DNA of 64,000 bases from Janthinobacterium agaricidamnosum NBRC 102515 = DSM 9628 (GTDB lineage: Bacteria; Pseudomonadota; Gammaproteobacteria; Burkholderiales; Burkholderiaceae_D): positions 4,147,753-4,211,752 of the forward strand of contig NZ_HG322949.1 in the NCBI RefSeq assembly GCF_000723165.1. The letters run 5' to 3'. Shown here piece by piece: positions 1 through 8,641 of this stretch (position 1 is the first letter of the stretch; each line of letters opens with the position of its first letter). The position numbers were made by a program, and so were the translations under genes. Under the pieces are notes generated by a model, which ran no database searches, had not been told where the DNA came from, and worked only from the letters and a program-made list of their open reading frames with translations.

Positions 1-287
1 AATTCAGTAGCTACGACTGGCGCGACTTCCTGGACCAGCACAATCTTCAACAAAGCATGAGCCGGCGTGGCAATTGTCATGACAATGCTGTTGCCGAGAG
101 CTTCTTCCAATTGTTGAAACGGGAACGAATTCGGCGCAAGACCTTTGACACCCGGGAGGAAGCGAAGCAGGAGATCTTTGATTACATCGAGATGTTTTAC
201 AATCCAAAGCGCCGGCACAGTTTCAGCAATGGCTTGTCGCCGGTCGAATACGAAAAGCGGTATTTCCAACGGCTCTTGAGTGTCTAG
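1..287 (+). pseudogene. IS3-family transposase OrfB, C-terminal fragment
   Basis: Only the last part of the DDE integrase (rve-type) domain is present, because the frame is open at the window edge. The motif SRRGNCHDNAVAESFF carries the third catalytic acidic residue (Glu of the DDE triad), followed by the usual IS3 ending with FYNPKRRH and GLSPVEYEKRYF. It stops at 285-287. The protein would join donor and target DNA strands during transposition, but here it is separated from an orfA of its own orientation. Whether the gene is complete upstream cannot be seen. Confidence 0.85.
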
Positions 288-309
288 CAGACTCGTGGCG
301 ATTCATGGG

Positions 310-618
<309 letters not shown>

Positions 619-643
619 TCAGATGATGGATTTTCCACCTATT

Positions 644-667
644 GAGGTGTCCGGGCAAATTAGACCA
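644..667 (-). repeat. IS3 terminal-repeat-like end next to orfA
   Basis: Read on the minus strand, the 24 bases starting TGGTCTAATTTGCCCGG form the end next to the orfA start, beginning with the TG expected for IS3 elements. The dinD reading frame resumes directly on the other side. No second copy can be identified between 287 and 310. Confidence 0.6.
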
Positions 668-1259
668 CTACATTAATGTCACCCGATATGGTGCCTACCT
701 AATTGCTCAAAACGGCGACTCGAAGAAGAAGCAGGTAGCGTTTGCTCAGACATACTTTGCTGCTCAAACACGCCGCCAAGAGCTACAGACGCAGCACAGC
801 GAAGAAATCACCGAGCAGCACCGTCGCATCGCCCTACGAGACGAAATTACGGGGCACAATAAAGACTTAGCCGACGCAGCCAAGGATGCAGGAGTAATTC
901 AGCCGATCGAGTATGCTGCATTTCAGAACGCAGGCTATCGCGGCCTATACGATGGACTGGACGTAGCAGGCATCCGAACAGCCAAACATCTAGGCGGAAA
1001 CGCCAAGATCCTCGACCACATGGGCAGCACAGAACTTGCGGCCAATCTCTTCCGCGCCACCCAGACCGAAGAAAAACTGCGTCGCGAAGGAATTAAAGGC
1101 AAGTTCAATGCAAACGCTGCCCACTATGAGGTCGGCCAAAAGGTACGCAAGGCAATTGCTGATATCGGAGGCACCATGCCTGAAGAACTTGCTCCCGCCG
1201 AAGATATCAACAAAGTTCGACAACGGTTAGGCAAAAATAAGCCAAAGGAAATCAAATAA
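666..1259 (+). pseudogene. dinD: DinD-like DNA damage-inducible protein, 5' end removed by the IS element
   Basis: About 197 residues match the DinD family: [14 protein letters not shown] near the beginning, then [16 protein letters not shown] and a late [18 protein letters not shown]. Escherichia coli DinD is about 274 residues long, so roughly the first quarter is missing and the frame continues into IS sequence upstream. DinD is an SOS (LexA) regulated protein reported to act on RecA. A start inside the IS end (TTG at 642) would give a chimeric protein; no good ribosome-binding site supports it. Homology is clear, function is probably lost. Confidence 0.8.
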
Positions 1260-1392
1260 TTACGGGGTCGCAAAAAGCTAGTTTTGCGCGGGGTCTAGAT
1301 AATGACAGTCACTTCCTATGGTAATCCCCCCATTTTTAGATCGCGCTAAAAGTAGAGCTTAAGCCACCATGGCTTTCATATTTTCCGGTACA

Positions 1393-1764
1393 TCAAGCAA
1401 CCACAGTCGCTGGCTGTTTGATAAGGCACTCTGCAGGAATACCCAGACCTTCATGCAGGCGCCAGATCATCGCAAGCGTCAGCGGTCGAGTACCGTTCAG
1501 AATCTCGTAGACGCGGTTCGAGCGGCCAATCATTGGTTGCAGGTCTTTGGGCGTCAGACCTTGCTGCTCCATTCTGAATTTGATCGCATCAATTGGATTG
1601 GGCAATTCCATTGGAAAGTGCTTGGCTTCGTAAGATTCAACCAGCGTGGCCAGCACATCCAGGCGATCGCCCTGGGGAGTGCCCAGTTCGGCGGACATCA
1701 GCCCGTCTATCTCTTTGAGCACTGCCGCGTGGTCAGCGGCAGTTTTGATAGGTTTGATTTCCAT
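1393..1764 (-). CDS. higA: HigA-type antitoxin (HTH/XRE)
   Basis: The product is a 123-residue antitoxin of the HigA (COG5499) type. The N-terminal half (MEIKPIKTAADHAAVLKEI) is the usual toxin-contacting region. The C-terminal half is a helix-turn-helix (GLTPKDLQPMIGRSNRVYEI) for binding its own promoter. The ATG at 1764 is preceded by GAGG with 6 nt spacing; an upstream in-frame TTG has no such support. It lies 12 nt downstream of higB, so toxin precedes antitoxin, the normal order for HigBA. The complex is expected to repress the promoter upstream of higB. Confidence 0.88.
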   Translation of the reverse strand: MEIKPIKTAADHAAVLKEIDGLMSAELGTPQGDRLDVLATLVESYEAKHFPMELPNPIDAIKFRMEQQGLTPKDLQPMIGRSNRVYEILNGTRPLTLAMIWRLHEGLGIPAECLIKQPATVVA

Positions 1765-1776
1765 TTTCAACCTCAG

Positions 1777-2076
1777 TTAAACAGCTTGCGCATCGATGGC
1801 GTCGTACTGCTTGTGCGTACCGATAAACTTGATAAATACGATGCCGTGCGGGTAATTGACCGACGTGATAAGCCGATACTTGTTCCCTGCGATATTGAAT
1901 ACGACACGTCCGTTTTTCAGAATGCTGGCGGTTCTGAAGTCAGCCTTAATATCTGCCGGCGCTGACCACTGAGCTTTTAAGACAAATCCGTACCAAGCCG
2001 TTAAAGGGATCTTGGCATCTGCGTATGCCGGCTGCTCGTAGAACGATTTTACGGTTGGGAGTGAGAGTATTCTCAT
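1777..2076 (-). CDS. higB: HigB-type mRNA interferase toxin (RelE superfamily)
   Basis: This 99-residue toxin carries the family phrases FRTASILKNGRVVFNIAGNK and FIKFIGTHKQYDAIDA, with basic and aromatic residues typical of ribosome-dependent RNases of the RelE fold. It should cut mRNA in the ribosomal A site and be neutralised by HigA. The frame is open upstream to 2205, but family members start with the MR...S..T..F.E pattern seen from 2076. The promoter placed just upstream would put transcription start almost on this ATG, so the message may be leaderless. Confidence 0.88.
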   Translation of the reverse strand: MRILSLPTVKSFYEQPAYADAKIPLTAWYGFVLKAQWSAPADIKADFRTASILKNGRVVFNIAGNKYRLITSVNYPHGIVFIKFIGTHKQYDAIDAQAV

Positions 2077-2083
2077 GAGTTCA

Positions 2084-2112
2084 ATATTAGTCCCAAAATG
2101 GGACTTCCACAA
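2084..2112 (-). promoter_or_regulatory. higBA promoter with a palindromic operator in its spacer
   Basis: On the minus strand TTGTGG (-35, at 2112-2107) is followed by 17 nt and TAATAT (-10, at 2089-2084). The spacer contains the perfect palindrome GTCCCA-AAA-TGGGAC (2090-2104), a likely HigA/HigBA binding site. Occupation would block RNA polymerase directly. Transcription would start at about 2077, next to the higB ATG. Confidence 0.6.
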
Positions 2113-2344
2113 GCGAAATTTGCACTGTAGCGAGGATGACTGCGCCGGGATGGTTAAATTCCTGATCAATCCAGCCAGGCGGGATGGATGTAAGCGCACA
2201 GTCAAAGCCGCCCTGCCTCTGGCGCTGACAGCATGTGTACATCAAGATTCGTTCTTATTGCCCCCCTTGGGAAAGTTCCATATTTCTCTCCGCAGTGCCC
2301 CCACTATCCTGCTCATCCCAGCAACCAAACCAGCCGCTCACCCG

Positions 2345-2836
2345 CTACGCCGGCACCGGCACAATCGTCGCGATGCGCCAGCCGTCAGGGGTGCGAATCG
2401 CCGTCTCACTCATCAGGAATATCGCGGTCACGGCCAGCTTGCCGGCAGCGCCGAAGGTCACTTTGGTCGGCGCGTAGATATGGGCCGCATCCGCGTTCAG
2501 CGGCACGATACGGATCGCGTCCTGCTGCGGCTCGAAACGCCAGGTTCCCTTGAAGATCGCGCGGAAATGCTCCATTACCGCTTCCCTGCCCCAGAACTGA
2601 TAGGAGCGGGCGATAAAACTGACCGGATCGGGCTGGCCCGGCGCGGCATGGGCCAATACACGATCGATCGCATCGATATCGTGGGCGGTCGCGGCCGCCG
2701 CCTGGCGCAGGAACAGGTCGCGGATTTCTTGCGTATCGGCGGCACTGGCATGATCCGCCGCGACAGCCGGCACGGCGGACACGCATGCGCTCATGAAAAG
2801 AATGACGCTCGCGGATTGTTTCAGGAAAAATTTCAT
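2345..2836 (-). CDS. Secreted SnoaL-like (DUF4440-type) protein
   Basis: The product has 163 residues. An N-terminal Sec signal (MKFFLKQSASVILFMSACVS, probable cleavage after AVA near residue 27) is followed by one NTF2/SnoaL-like domain: an EIRDLFLRQAAAATAHDIDAI helix, a central FWGREAVMEHFRAIF helix and a C-terminal beta sheet ending WRIATIVPVPA. Such cone-shaped domains bind small hydrophobic ligands or act as isomerases; the substrate cannot be inferred. The start at 2836 has a strong GGGGGAGG site about 4 nt upstream; the ATG 15 nt earlier does not. It is a single gene with no evident partner. Confidence 0.7.
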   Translation of the reverse strand: MKFFLKQSASVILFMSACVSAVPAVAADHASAADTQEIRDLFLRQAAAATAHDIDAIDRVLAHAAPGQPDPVSFIARSYQFWGREAVMEHFRAIFKGTWRFEPQQDAIRIVPLNADAAHIYAPTKVTFGAAGKLAVTAIFLMSETAIRTPDGWRIATIVPVPA

Positions 2837-2931
2837 TTTTGCCTCCCCCAAATATGCTTATATGCCCTTATTCTACATTTATTTACCGTCGACACTACCT
2901 GACAAACGACTGCACCCGTTGAGCCCAACCC

Positions 2932-3669
2932 TTAACGTATCTCGACCTGGTAGCGGAAACCGTCCGCCGGACCGCGCGAGCGGCGCCATTCGAGCGGCTG
3001 GCGGTCGTAGCCGAAGGCAAGGCGCTCGATGATCACCACCGGTTGTCCGGCCTGAATTTCCAGCAGCCCGGCCTCGCTGTCGCTGGCGCAAGCCACCGTC
3101 AGCGTTTCCTGGGCCGAGGCGATCACCTTGCCGCAACGCTCTTCATAAAAGGGATACAGCAAGTCGGGAAAGTCCGTTATGTCGATCTTGGCCAGCGCGG
3201 AAAACTGCGCCTGCGGCAGCCAGATTTCTTCCAGCAAGACCGGCTTGCCATCCACCAGCCGCAGCCGGTCGAGGCGTATCGTATGGGCTTTCTTGCCCAG
3301 CCCCAGCGCATCGGCGACGGCGGCCGGCGGCGCCGTCAGCGTCCGTTCCAGGATGCGGCTTTGCGGCGCTACCGGCTGCCCTTCCTTCACTTGATGGCGG
3401 AAGAAGCGGAACAGCGATGCGTCGAAGCTGGGCCGGCGGATGAAGGTGCCGCGCCCCTGGTTACGTTCCAGCATGCCGTCGGCGACCAGCGTTTCGACCG
3501 CCTTGCGCACCGTGCCGATCGCCACGCCATACAATTTGGTCAGCTCGATTTCGGTCGGAATCGCCAGACCCGTCTGCCACTCGCCGCCGGCGATCCTGGC
3601 CAGCATATCGTCGCGCAGACGCTGGTAAAGAGGCAAACGGTCGTCGTACGCGGGAACGGTTTGTTTCAT
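2932..3669 (-). CDS. GntR/HutC-family transcriptional regulator with UTRA domain
   Basis: The product has 245 residues. The N-terminal winged helix (residues about 10-75; IPTEIELTKLYGVAIGTVRK and the wing GRGTFIRRP) is the GntR DNA-binding domain. The rest is a UTRA ligand-binding domain (LRLVDGKPVLLEEIWLP; PVVIIERLAFGYDRQPLEW) of the HutC subfamily. It is transcribed away from the MFS-amidohydrolase pair, and a 32-bp interrupted palindrome lies in the shared intergenic region, so it probably represses that pair until a small effector, perhaps the carrier's substrate, is present. The effector is unknown. Confidence 0.88.
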   Translation of the reverse strand: MKQTVPAYDDRLPLYQRLRDDMLARIAGGEWQTGLAIPTEIELTKLYGVAIGTVRKAVETLVADGMLERNQGRGTFIRRPSFDASLFRFFRHQVKEGQPVAPQSRILERTLTAPPAAVADALGLGKKAHTIRLDRLRLVDGKPVLLEEIWLPQAQFSALAKIDITDFPDLLYPFYEERCGKVIASAQETLTVACASDSEAGLLEIQAGQPVVIIERLAFGYDRQPLEWRRSRGPADGFRYQVEIR

Positions 3670-3759
3670 GATGGGTAAACAAGACTATAAGACACGATGC
3701 CCAGCACTGTATCTGGATATCGGCCGCCAGTCCATCCCGCGGCGATGAACACAGCCCGA

Positions 3760-3788
3760 TTGACAAAGACTTTTAAGCCGATTACCAT
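3760..3788 (+). promoter_or_regulatory. Predicted sigma-70 promoter of the MFS-amidohydrolase operon
   Basis: TTGACA (3760-3765), a 17-nt spacer and TACCAT (3783-3788) fit a sigma-70 promoter. The predicted start falls inside the adjacent palindrome, the usual geometry for repression by a GntR protein. Confidence 0.5.
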
Positions 3789-3818
3789 TCATATAAACAT
3801 ACATATGTTTAGATGAAT
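3787..3818. promoter_or_regulatory. 32-bp palindromic operator candidate for the GntR regulator
   Basis: Arms ATTCATATAAACAT (3787-3800) and ATGTTTAGATGAAT (3805-3818) are inverted copies with one mismatch, separated by 4 nt. The site overlaps the predicted -10 element and start of the downstream operon. Binding by the divergent regulator is inferred from position only. Confidence 0.55.
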
Positions 3819-3868
3819 AAATAAAATCCAGGCGCACCGTGCGGAGCGCTGGATCCAAGGAGATGGCA

Positions 3869-5137
3869 ATGTTTAACTGGTATCGGCAAGTATCCGCGCG
3901 CGAGCGCAAGACCTTCTGGGCCTGCTTCAGCGGCTGGGCGCTGGATGCGCTGGACGTGCAAGTATTTACGCTGGCGATCCCGGCGCTGATCGCCGCCTTC
4001 GGCCTCGACAAGGGCCAGGCCGGCATGGTCGGCGCCGCGACGCTGGTGTCGTCGGCGCTCGGCGGCTGGGTCATCGGCGCCGTGTCGGACCGGCTCGGCC
4101 GGGTACGCACGCTGCAATTGACGATCGTGTGGTTTTCGCTGTTCACGTTCCTGTGCGCGTTTGCGCAAACCTTCCCGCAACTGATCGTGCTCAAGGCGCT
4201 GCAAGGTTTCGGCTTCGGCGGCGAGTGGGCCGCCGGCGCCGTGCTGATGGCGGAATCGGTGCGCAGCGAACATCGCGGCAAGGCGATGGGCACCGTGCAA
4301 AGCGCGTGGGCGGTCGGCTGGGCCGCCGCCGTGATCCTGTATACCATCCTGTTTTCGTGGCTGTCGCCGGATCTCGCATGGCGCGCCATGTTCATGCTGG
4401 GGCTGCTGCCGGCGCTGCTGGTGGTGTACATCCGGCGCTCGATTCCGGAACCGGCCAAGGTAGCCAAACCCGTCGCGGCGCCATCGGACGGCAAGGTTGC
4501 GCTGGTCGGCATCTTTTCGCCGGCGCTGCTGAAAACCACGCTGATCGGCAGCTTGCTGGGTATGGGCGCGCACGGCGGGTATTACGCGCTGATGACCTGG
4601 CTGCCGACTTACCTGGGCACCGAACGCCATCTGTCGGTGCTCGGCACCGGCGGCTACCTGGCGGTGATCATCGCCGCGTTCTGGCTCGGCTGCATCGCCA
4701 GCGCGCAATTGCTCGACCGCATAGGCCGCCGTCGCAACGTGGCGCTGTTCGCGGTCTGCTCGACCATCACCGTGCTGGTCTATCTGTTGCTGCCGGTGGG
4801 CAATACGGCGATGCTGTTCCTCGGCTTCCCACTCGGCTTCTTTGCCGCCGGCATCCCGGCCAGCCTCGGTGCATTGTTCAATGAATTGTATCCGGCCGCG
4901 ATACGCGGCGCCGGGGTCGGTTTTTGCTACAACTTCGGCCGCATCGCGTCGGCCGGCTTTCCGCTGCTGGTCGGCTACATGAGCCGCTCGATGCCGCTGG
5001 GCCAAGCGATCGGCATCGACGCCGCCATCGCCTACGGCCTGGTGGTGATCACCGTGCTGATGCTGCCGGAAACCATGGGCAAGAAACTCGACGGCGCGCC
5101 CGATGCGCCGGCCACTCACTCGCACCCCGCTGCCTAG
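3869..5137 (+). CDS. MFS transporter, metabolite:proton symporter type
   Basis: This 422-residue, about 12-helix major facilitator carrier begins FWACFSGWALDALDVQVFTL, resembling AAHS/sialic-acid-type symporters. The loop 2-3 signature DRLGRVRT and its second-half counterpart DRIGRRRN are present. The ATG at 3869 is chosen because AAGGAG ends 6 nt before it; the ATG at 3863 touches that site. It sits upstream of a predicted exported amidohydrolase (5 nt gap) under a GntR regulator, suggesting uptake of the hydrolysis product or of the same class of lactone or aromatic acid. The substrate is not determinable. Confidence 0.85.
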   Translation: MFNWYRQVSARERKTFWACFSGWALDALDVQVFTLAIPALIAAFGLDKGQAGMVGAATLVSSALGGWVIGAVSDRLGRVRTLQLTIVWFSLFTFLCAFAQTFPQLIVLKALQGFGFGGEWAAGAVLMAESVRSEHRGKAMGTVQSAWAVGWAAAVILYTILFSWLSPDLAWRAMFMLGLLPALLVVYIRRSIPEPAKVAKPVAAPSDGKVALVGIFSPALLKTTLIGSLLGMGAHGGYYALMTWLPTYLGTERHLSVLGTGGYLAVIIAAFWLGCIASAQLLDRIGRRRNVALFAVCSTITVLVYLLLPVGNTAMLFLGFPLGFFAAGIPASLGALFNELYPAAIRGAGVGFCYNFGRIASAGFPLLVGYMSRSMPLGQAIGIDAAIAYGLVVITVLMLPETMGKKLDGAPDAPATHSHPAA

Positions 5138-5142
5138 CCACG

Positions 5143-6057
5143 ATGAGCACCCGACGCGATTTTACTTTTACCCTGATGCGCTCGGCCGCGGGGGCGGCGC
5201 TTGCGCCGCTGGCCGGCTGCGCGACCACGCAAAGACCGACTTCCATGACCGCTATCGATTGCCATGCCCACGTGTTCCTGCACAGCCTGCCCATGCCGGA
5301 CCCGCGCCGCGCGCCGGCGGGCTACGATGCCACGCCGGAAACTTACCTCGGCTTGCTCGATGCGCACGGCATGTCGCATGGCGTGCTGGTGCAGCCGAGC
5401 TTTCTCGGCCTCGACAATAGCTATCTGCTCAGCGTGCTGCGCGCCCATCCGGACCGCTTGCGCGGCATCGCCGTGGTGGCGCCCGGCGTCACGCCGCAGC
5501 AGCTCGACGACTTGCAGCACGCCGGCGTGGTCGGCATCCGCCTGAACCTGGTCGGCTTGCCGACGCCGGACTTTTCCAGTCCGGGCTGGTCCGCGCTGCT
5601 GCGGGAATTGGCGGCACGCGACTGGCAAGTCGAGGTGCACCAGCTGGCGCAGGAATTAAAGCCGGTGCTCGATCCCTTGCTGGCGGCCGGCTTGAAGGTT
5701 GTGGTCGACCATTTCGGCCGCCCCGGCGCGGCGCTCGGCGTCGACGATCCCGGCTTCCGCTACCTGCTGTCGCTGGGCCCATCGCGGCGGGTGTGGGTCA
5801 AGCTGTCCGGCGCCTACCGCAACGGCCCGCATGGCCGCGGAGAAGAAACGGCGCGCGCCGCGATGCCCTTGTTGTTGTCCGCCTTTGGCGTGCAGCGGCT
5901 GATGTGGGGCAGCGACTGGCCGCACACGCTGTTCGAGAAAGCAGCGCATTACGGCGCCGAGAAAAAGCTGTTGGAAGCATGGTTGCCGGACCGCGAACAG
6001 CGGCAGGCGGTGCTGTCCGACACGCCGGCGCGGCTGTTCCGTTTTACGGCCGCCTGA
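5143..6057 (+). CDS. Amidohydrolase-2 family hydrolase with a Tat lipoprotein signal
   Basis: The product has 304 residues. A TIM-barrel metal-dependent hydrolase (COG3618 type) is shown by the metal-binding IDCHAHVF near residue 37, the central VVDHFGRPG, and MWGSDWPHT near the C terminus. The N terminus is unusual for the family: TRRDFTFTL resembles a twin-arginine motif and LAGC places a lipobox cysteine at residue 26, so the enzyme may be exported folded and lipid-anchored. An internal ATG (MTAIDCHAHV) would give an ordinary cytosolic enzyme but lacks a clear ribosome-binding site. It follows the MFS gene by 5 nt. Relatives hydrolyse lactones or dicarboxylate lactones. Confidence 0.8.
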   Translation: MSTRRDFTFTLMRSAAGAALAPLAGCATTQRPTSMTAIDCHAHVFLHSLPMPDPRRAPAGYDATPETYLGLLDAHGMSHGVLVQPSFLGLDNSYLLSVLRAHPDRLRGIAVVAPGVTPQQLDDLQHAGVVGIRLNLVGLPTPDFSSPGWSALLRELAARDWQVEVHQLAQELKPVLDPLLAAGLKVVVDHFGRPGAALGVDDPGFRYLLSLGPSRRVWVKLSGAYRNGPHGRGEETARAAMPLLLSAFGVQRLMWGSDWPHTLFEKAAHYGAEKKLLEAWLPDREQRQAVLSDTPARLFRFTAA

Positions 6058-6059
6058 AG

Positions 6060-6989
6060 TCACAGATCCAGCGACCAGGTTTCGGCGATCAAGTCCTTGC
6101 CGTAACTATGGGTGGCGTGTTGTTCGATCAGCTGGAAGCCGGCCCGTTCATAATTGCGGCGGGCTTCCTGTTGCACATTGTTGGTCCCCAGGATTAACTT
6201 TTCATAACCCGCCAGTCTGGCGAAGCGCACGCATTCGGCCACCAGCGTCTTGCCGATGCCGAGCCCCCTGGCGCCCGGTTCGACGTACAGCAGGCGTATC
6301 TTGGCGCTCACGGCATCATGCCGGACCACGAACACGGAACCGACGATTTTGCCCGCCTTCTCGGCGATCCAGCCGTGGTCCGAGACGGGATCGAAGTCGC
6401 GGATATATTGTGCGGCGATCTCGGCGACCAGCGCTTCGAATTCCTGGTTCCAGCCATACTCTTGCGCGTACAGCACGCCATGCCGGTGCACCACCCAGCC
6501 GATATCGCCCGCTTGCGGATCGCGCAGCAGATACGGCGCCGGGGGCTGCGCGCCGGCGTCCAGCAATTGTTCGACCTGCGCCATCGCATCGACCAGTTGC
6601 ACCTGTTCCGGCACCGACAGCGGTTCCAGCATGGCGATGATTTCAAGCCGCGAAGCATCGCTCAGCGGAACTATCGTCGCCACTCCGTGCCCGGTCAGTT
6701 GCAAGGTCGCGATGCGGCCATCGACCGTGGAGCGGGACTTTGTCACCAGGCCCTTTTTCTCGAATCCGCCGACCACCCGGCTCAGGTAGCCGGCATCGAG
6801 TCCCAGTTCGCGGCACAGGTCGGCAGTCGCCAGCGCCGGCCGCTGCGCCAATTCGAACAGGATGCGTACTTCCGTCAACGAAAATTCGCTGTCGAGCAGG
6901 TATTCATGCAGCAGCCCCATCTGGCGGGTATAAAAACGATTAAAGCGGCGCACGGATTCCGCCCGGGCCACAAGTTGCTGATCTGACAT
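6060..6989 (-). CDS. MarR-type HTH fused to a GNAT acetyltransferase
   Basis: The product has 309 residues. Residues 1-145 form a MarR-like winged helix (FSLTEVRILFELAQRP, LGLDAGYLSRVVGGFEKKGL, wing STVDGRIATLQLT). Residues about 155-309 form a GNAT domain with the acetyl-CoA loop GARGLGIGKTLV and the ending NYERAGFQLIEQHATHSYG. This fusion is a known bacterial family, but the acetylated substrate is generally unknown. An inverted repeat just upstream could be an autoregulatory site. Convergent with the amidohydrolase gene, the stops being 3 nt apart. Confidence 0.85.
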   Translation of the reverse strand: MSDQQLVARAESVRRFNRFYTRQMGLLHEYLLDSEFSLTEVRILFELAQRPALATADLCRELGLDAGYLSRVVGGFEKKGLVTKSRSTVDGRIATLQLTGHGVATIVPLSDASRLEIIAMLEPLSVPEQVQLVDAMAQVEQLLDAGAQPPAPYLLRDPQAGDIGWVVHRHGVLYAQEYGWNQEFEALVAEIAAQYIRDFDPVSDHGWIAEKAGKIVGSVFVVRHDAVSAKIRLLYVEPGARGLGIGKTLVAECVRFARLAGYEKLILGTNNVQQEARRNYERAGFQLIEQHATHSYGKDLIAETWSLDL

Positions 6990-7005
6990 TGCATCGCTCC
7001 AATTA

Positions 7006-7020
7006 ATTGCTTAAGGCAAT
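7006..7020. promoter_or_regulatory. ATTGC-N5-GCAAT inverted repeat, candidate MarR operator
   Basis: A 5+5 bp inverted repeat in an AT-rich stretch lies 17 bp upstream of the MarR-GNAT start. MarR proteins bind such short palindromes near their own promoters. This is inferred from position. Confidence 0.4.
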
Positions 7021-7523
7021 ATAATATATGCCAAAAGCAATTAGTTGCGCAAGTACTCCATTGCCGGCCGCTACTCGCCCGTGCAACTTTTCGGCTGACG
7101 CCGCAGGCATCGAAAAACCATACCGAAAAACAACATCATTTTTTGGCAACAGTCTACAGTCGTCCCGCGACTATCTTAGTTGGCTCTGCAAAAGGGAAGC
7201 TTGCCAATTCAATATATAAACGGCGCAAGCCGGCGGCGCCCACCCCTTTTCATTTCCAAAAAATCAGCAAAACGCGTCCCTGGCGCACGGAGTTTTCGCA
7301 TATGAATATGCGTTTCCGGAGCCGCGGCGATACGGCCGCCGGCCCATGACAAAAACAGATATGCGGCGCCAAAAAGCTTCGTTCTCATCTGTTGTGCCCG
7401 GCTTTAGGCTTGCATTTCGAGACCCATGCGGTATTGCGGCACAGGCTCATTTGCGCACTATTTTGTGACGCACCGTACAGAAGCGAGCCGCTCTCCCGCC
7501 GGGTGCGCGATATTGGAACCCCC
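7021..7523. other. 503-bp intergenic region upstream of the organosulfur locus
   Basis: No credible gene is seen. It separates the divergent MarR-GNAT and CysB-like genes and contains a perfect palindrome, CGCATAT-GA-ATATGCG, at 7297-7312. A regulator site for the downstream locus is expected here, but no sigma-70 promoter stands out. Confidence 0.4.
7297..7312. promoter_or_regulatory. 16-bp palindrome upstream of the CysB-like regulator
   Basis: CGCATAT and ATATGCG are perfect 7-bp arms around GA. It lies about 210 bp before the regulator start. CysB sites are long and poorly conserved, so assignment to this regulator is speculative. Confidence 0.3.
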
Positions 7524-8555
7524 ATGAATTTTCAACAATTACGGACCATCCGCGAACTGCCCCGCCACCGCTTCAACCTGACCCGGATGGCCAGCGCCAT
7601 GGGCATGACGCAGCCTGGCATCAGCCGCCATATCCGCGACATTGAAGAAGAGATGGGCATCGCCATCTTCGAGCGCAGCGGCAAGCGCATCACCGGCCTG
7701 AGCGACTCGGGCCGGGCCATCCTGCCTATCGTCGAGCGCCTGCTGATCGAGGCCGACAAACTGCAAGGCGCCAACCTCGAATATTCGACGCTCGCCAGCG
7801 GCGTGCTGGCCATCGCCGCCACGCATACCCAGACCCGCTACGCGCTGCCGCAAGCGGTGCTGGGATTTCGCAGCGCGTTTCCGCAGGTGCGCATCGCGCT
7901 GCGGCAAAACACCCCGGAAGACATCGCGAAGTCGGTGATCTCGGGCCAGGCGGACATCGGCATCGCCACCGAAGGCCTGGCGGCCTATCCGGAACTGGCC
8001 GCCTTCCCATGCTACCGCTGGAGCCACCAGGTGCTGGTACCGGACAGCCATGCGCTGCTGGAGCGCGGCCCGCTGACGCTGCGCGACCTGGCTGAATTCC
8101 CGCTGCTGACCTACGACCATGGCTTCACCGGCCGGCGCCATATCGACCAGGCGTTCGCCGCCACCGGCTTGCGTCCCGACGTGGTGCTGACGGCGATGGA
8201 TTCCGACGTCATCAAACACTATGTGCAGCTCGGCCTCGGGGTCGGCGTGCTGGCGTCGGTGGCGTTCGACGCCGAACATGACCAGGGCTTGCGGGCGCTC
8301 GACGCCAGCCACCTGTTCGCCGCCAGCACCACCTGGCTGGCGGTCCGGCGCGGCGCCTACCTGCGCAGCTACACCTATGAATTCATGCGCCATTTCGCGC
8401 CGCAGCTGACGCGCCTGGCCATCGACCGCGAGCTGCGCGGCGAGGCGCACGGCGCATCCGCGCCGGTGGCCCGGGCCGGCGCGCCTGTGCCCTGGCAAAT
8501 GCTGGCGGCGGCCGCAACAGATATGCAAAAACAGCATATCGACATCGCATTTTAA
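7524..8555 (+). CDS. CysB/Cbl-like LysR-family regulator
   Basis: The product has 343 residues. The LysR helix-turn-helix is at about 1-60 (MTQPGISRHIRDIEEEMGI). The effector domain carries hallmarks of CysB and Cbl: THTQTRYALP, YDHGFTGRRHIDQAF, AMDSDVIKHYVQLGLGVGV and LRSYTYEFM. These proteins control sulfate-starvation genes and sense O-acetylserine, N-acetylserine or adenylyl sulfate. The ATG at 7524 matches the family start (MNFQQLR versus MKLQQLR in CysB). It is first in a co-directional set ending with a flavin monooxygenase at 16382. A C-terminal tail of about 40 residues goes beyond typical Cbl. Confidence 0.9.
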   Translation: MNFQQLRTIRELPRHRFNLTRMASAMGMTQPGISRHIRDIEEEMGIAIFERSGKRITGLSDSGRAILPIVERLLIEADKLQGANLEYSTLASGVLAIAATHTQTRYALPQAVLGFRSAFPQVRIALRQNTPEDIAKSVISGQADIGIATEGLAAYPELAAFPCYRWSHQVLVPDSHALLERGPLTLRDLAEFPLLTYDHGFTGRRHIDQAFAATGLRPDVVLTAMDSDVIKHYVQLGLGVGVLASVAFDAEHDQGLRALDASHLFAASTTWLAVRRGAYLRSYTYEFMRHFAPQLTRLAIDRELRGEAHGASAPVARAGAPVPWQMLAAAATDMQKQHIDIAF

Positions 8556-8641
8556 TCGTGGCGATCCATATGCCCGTCACCTGCGCCAGCTCTCCGGCAG
8601 CAACCCGCCGATCCACTGAACCTCACACAGGAGCACACCCC

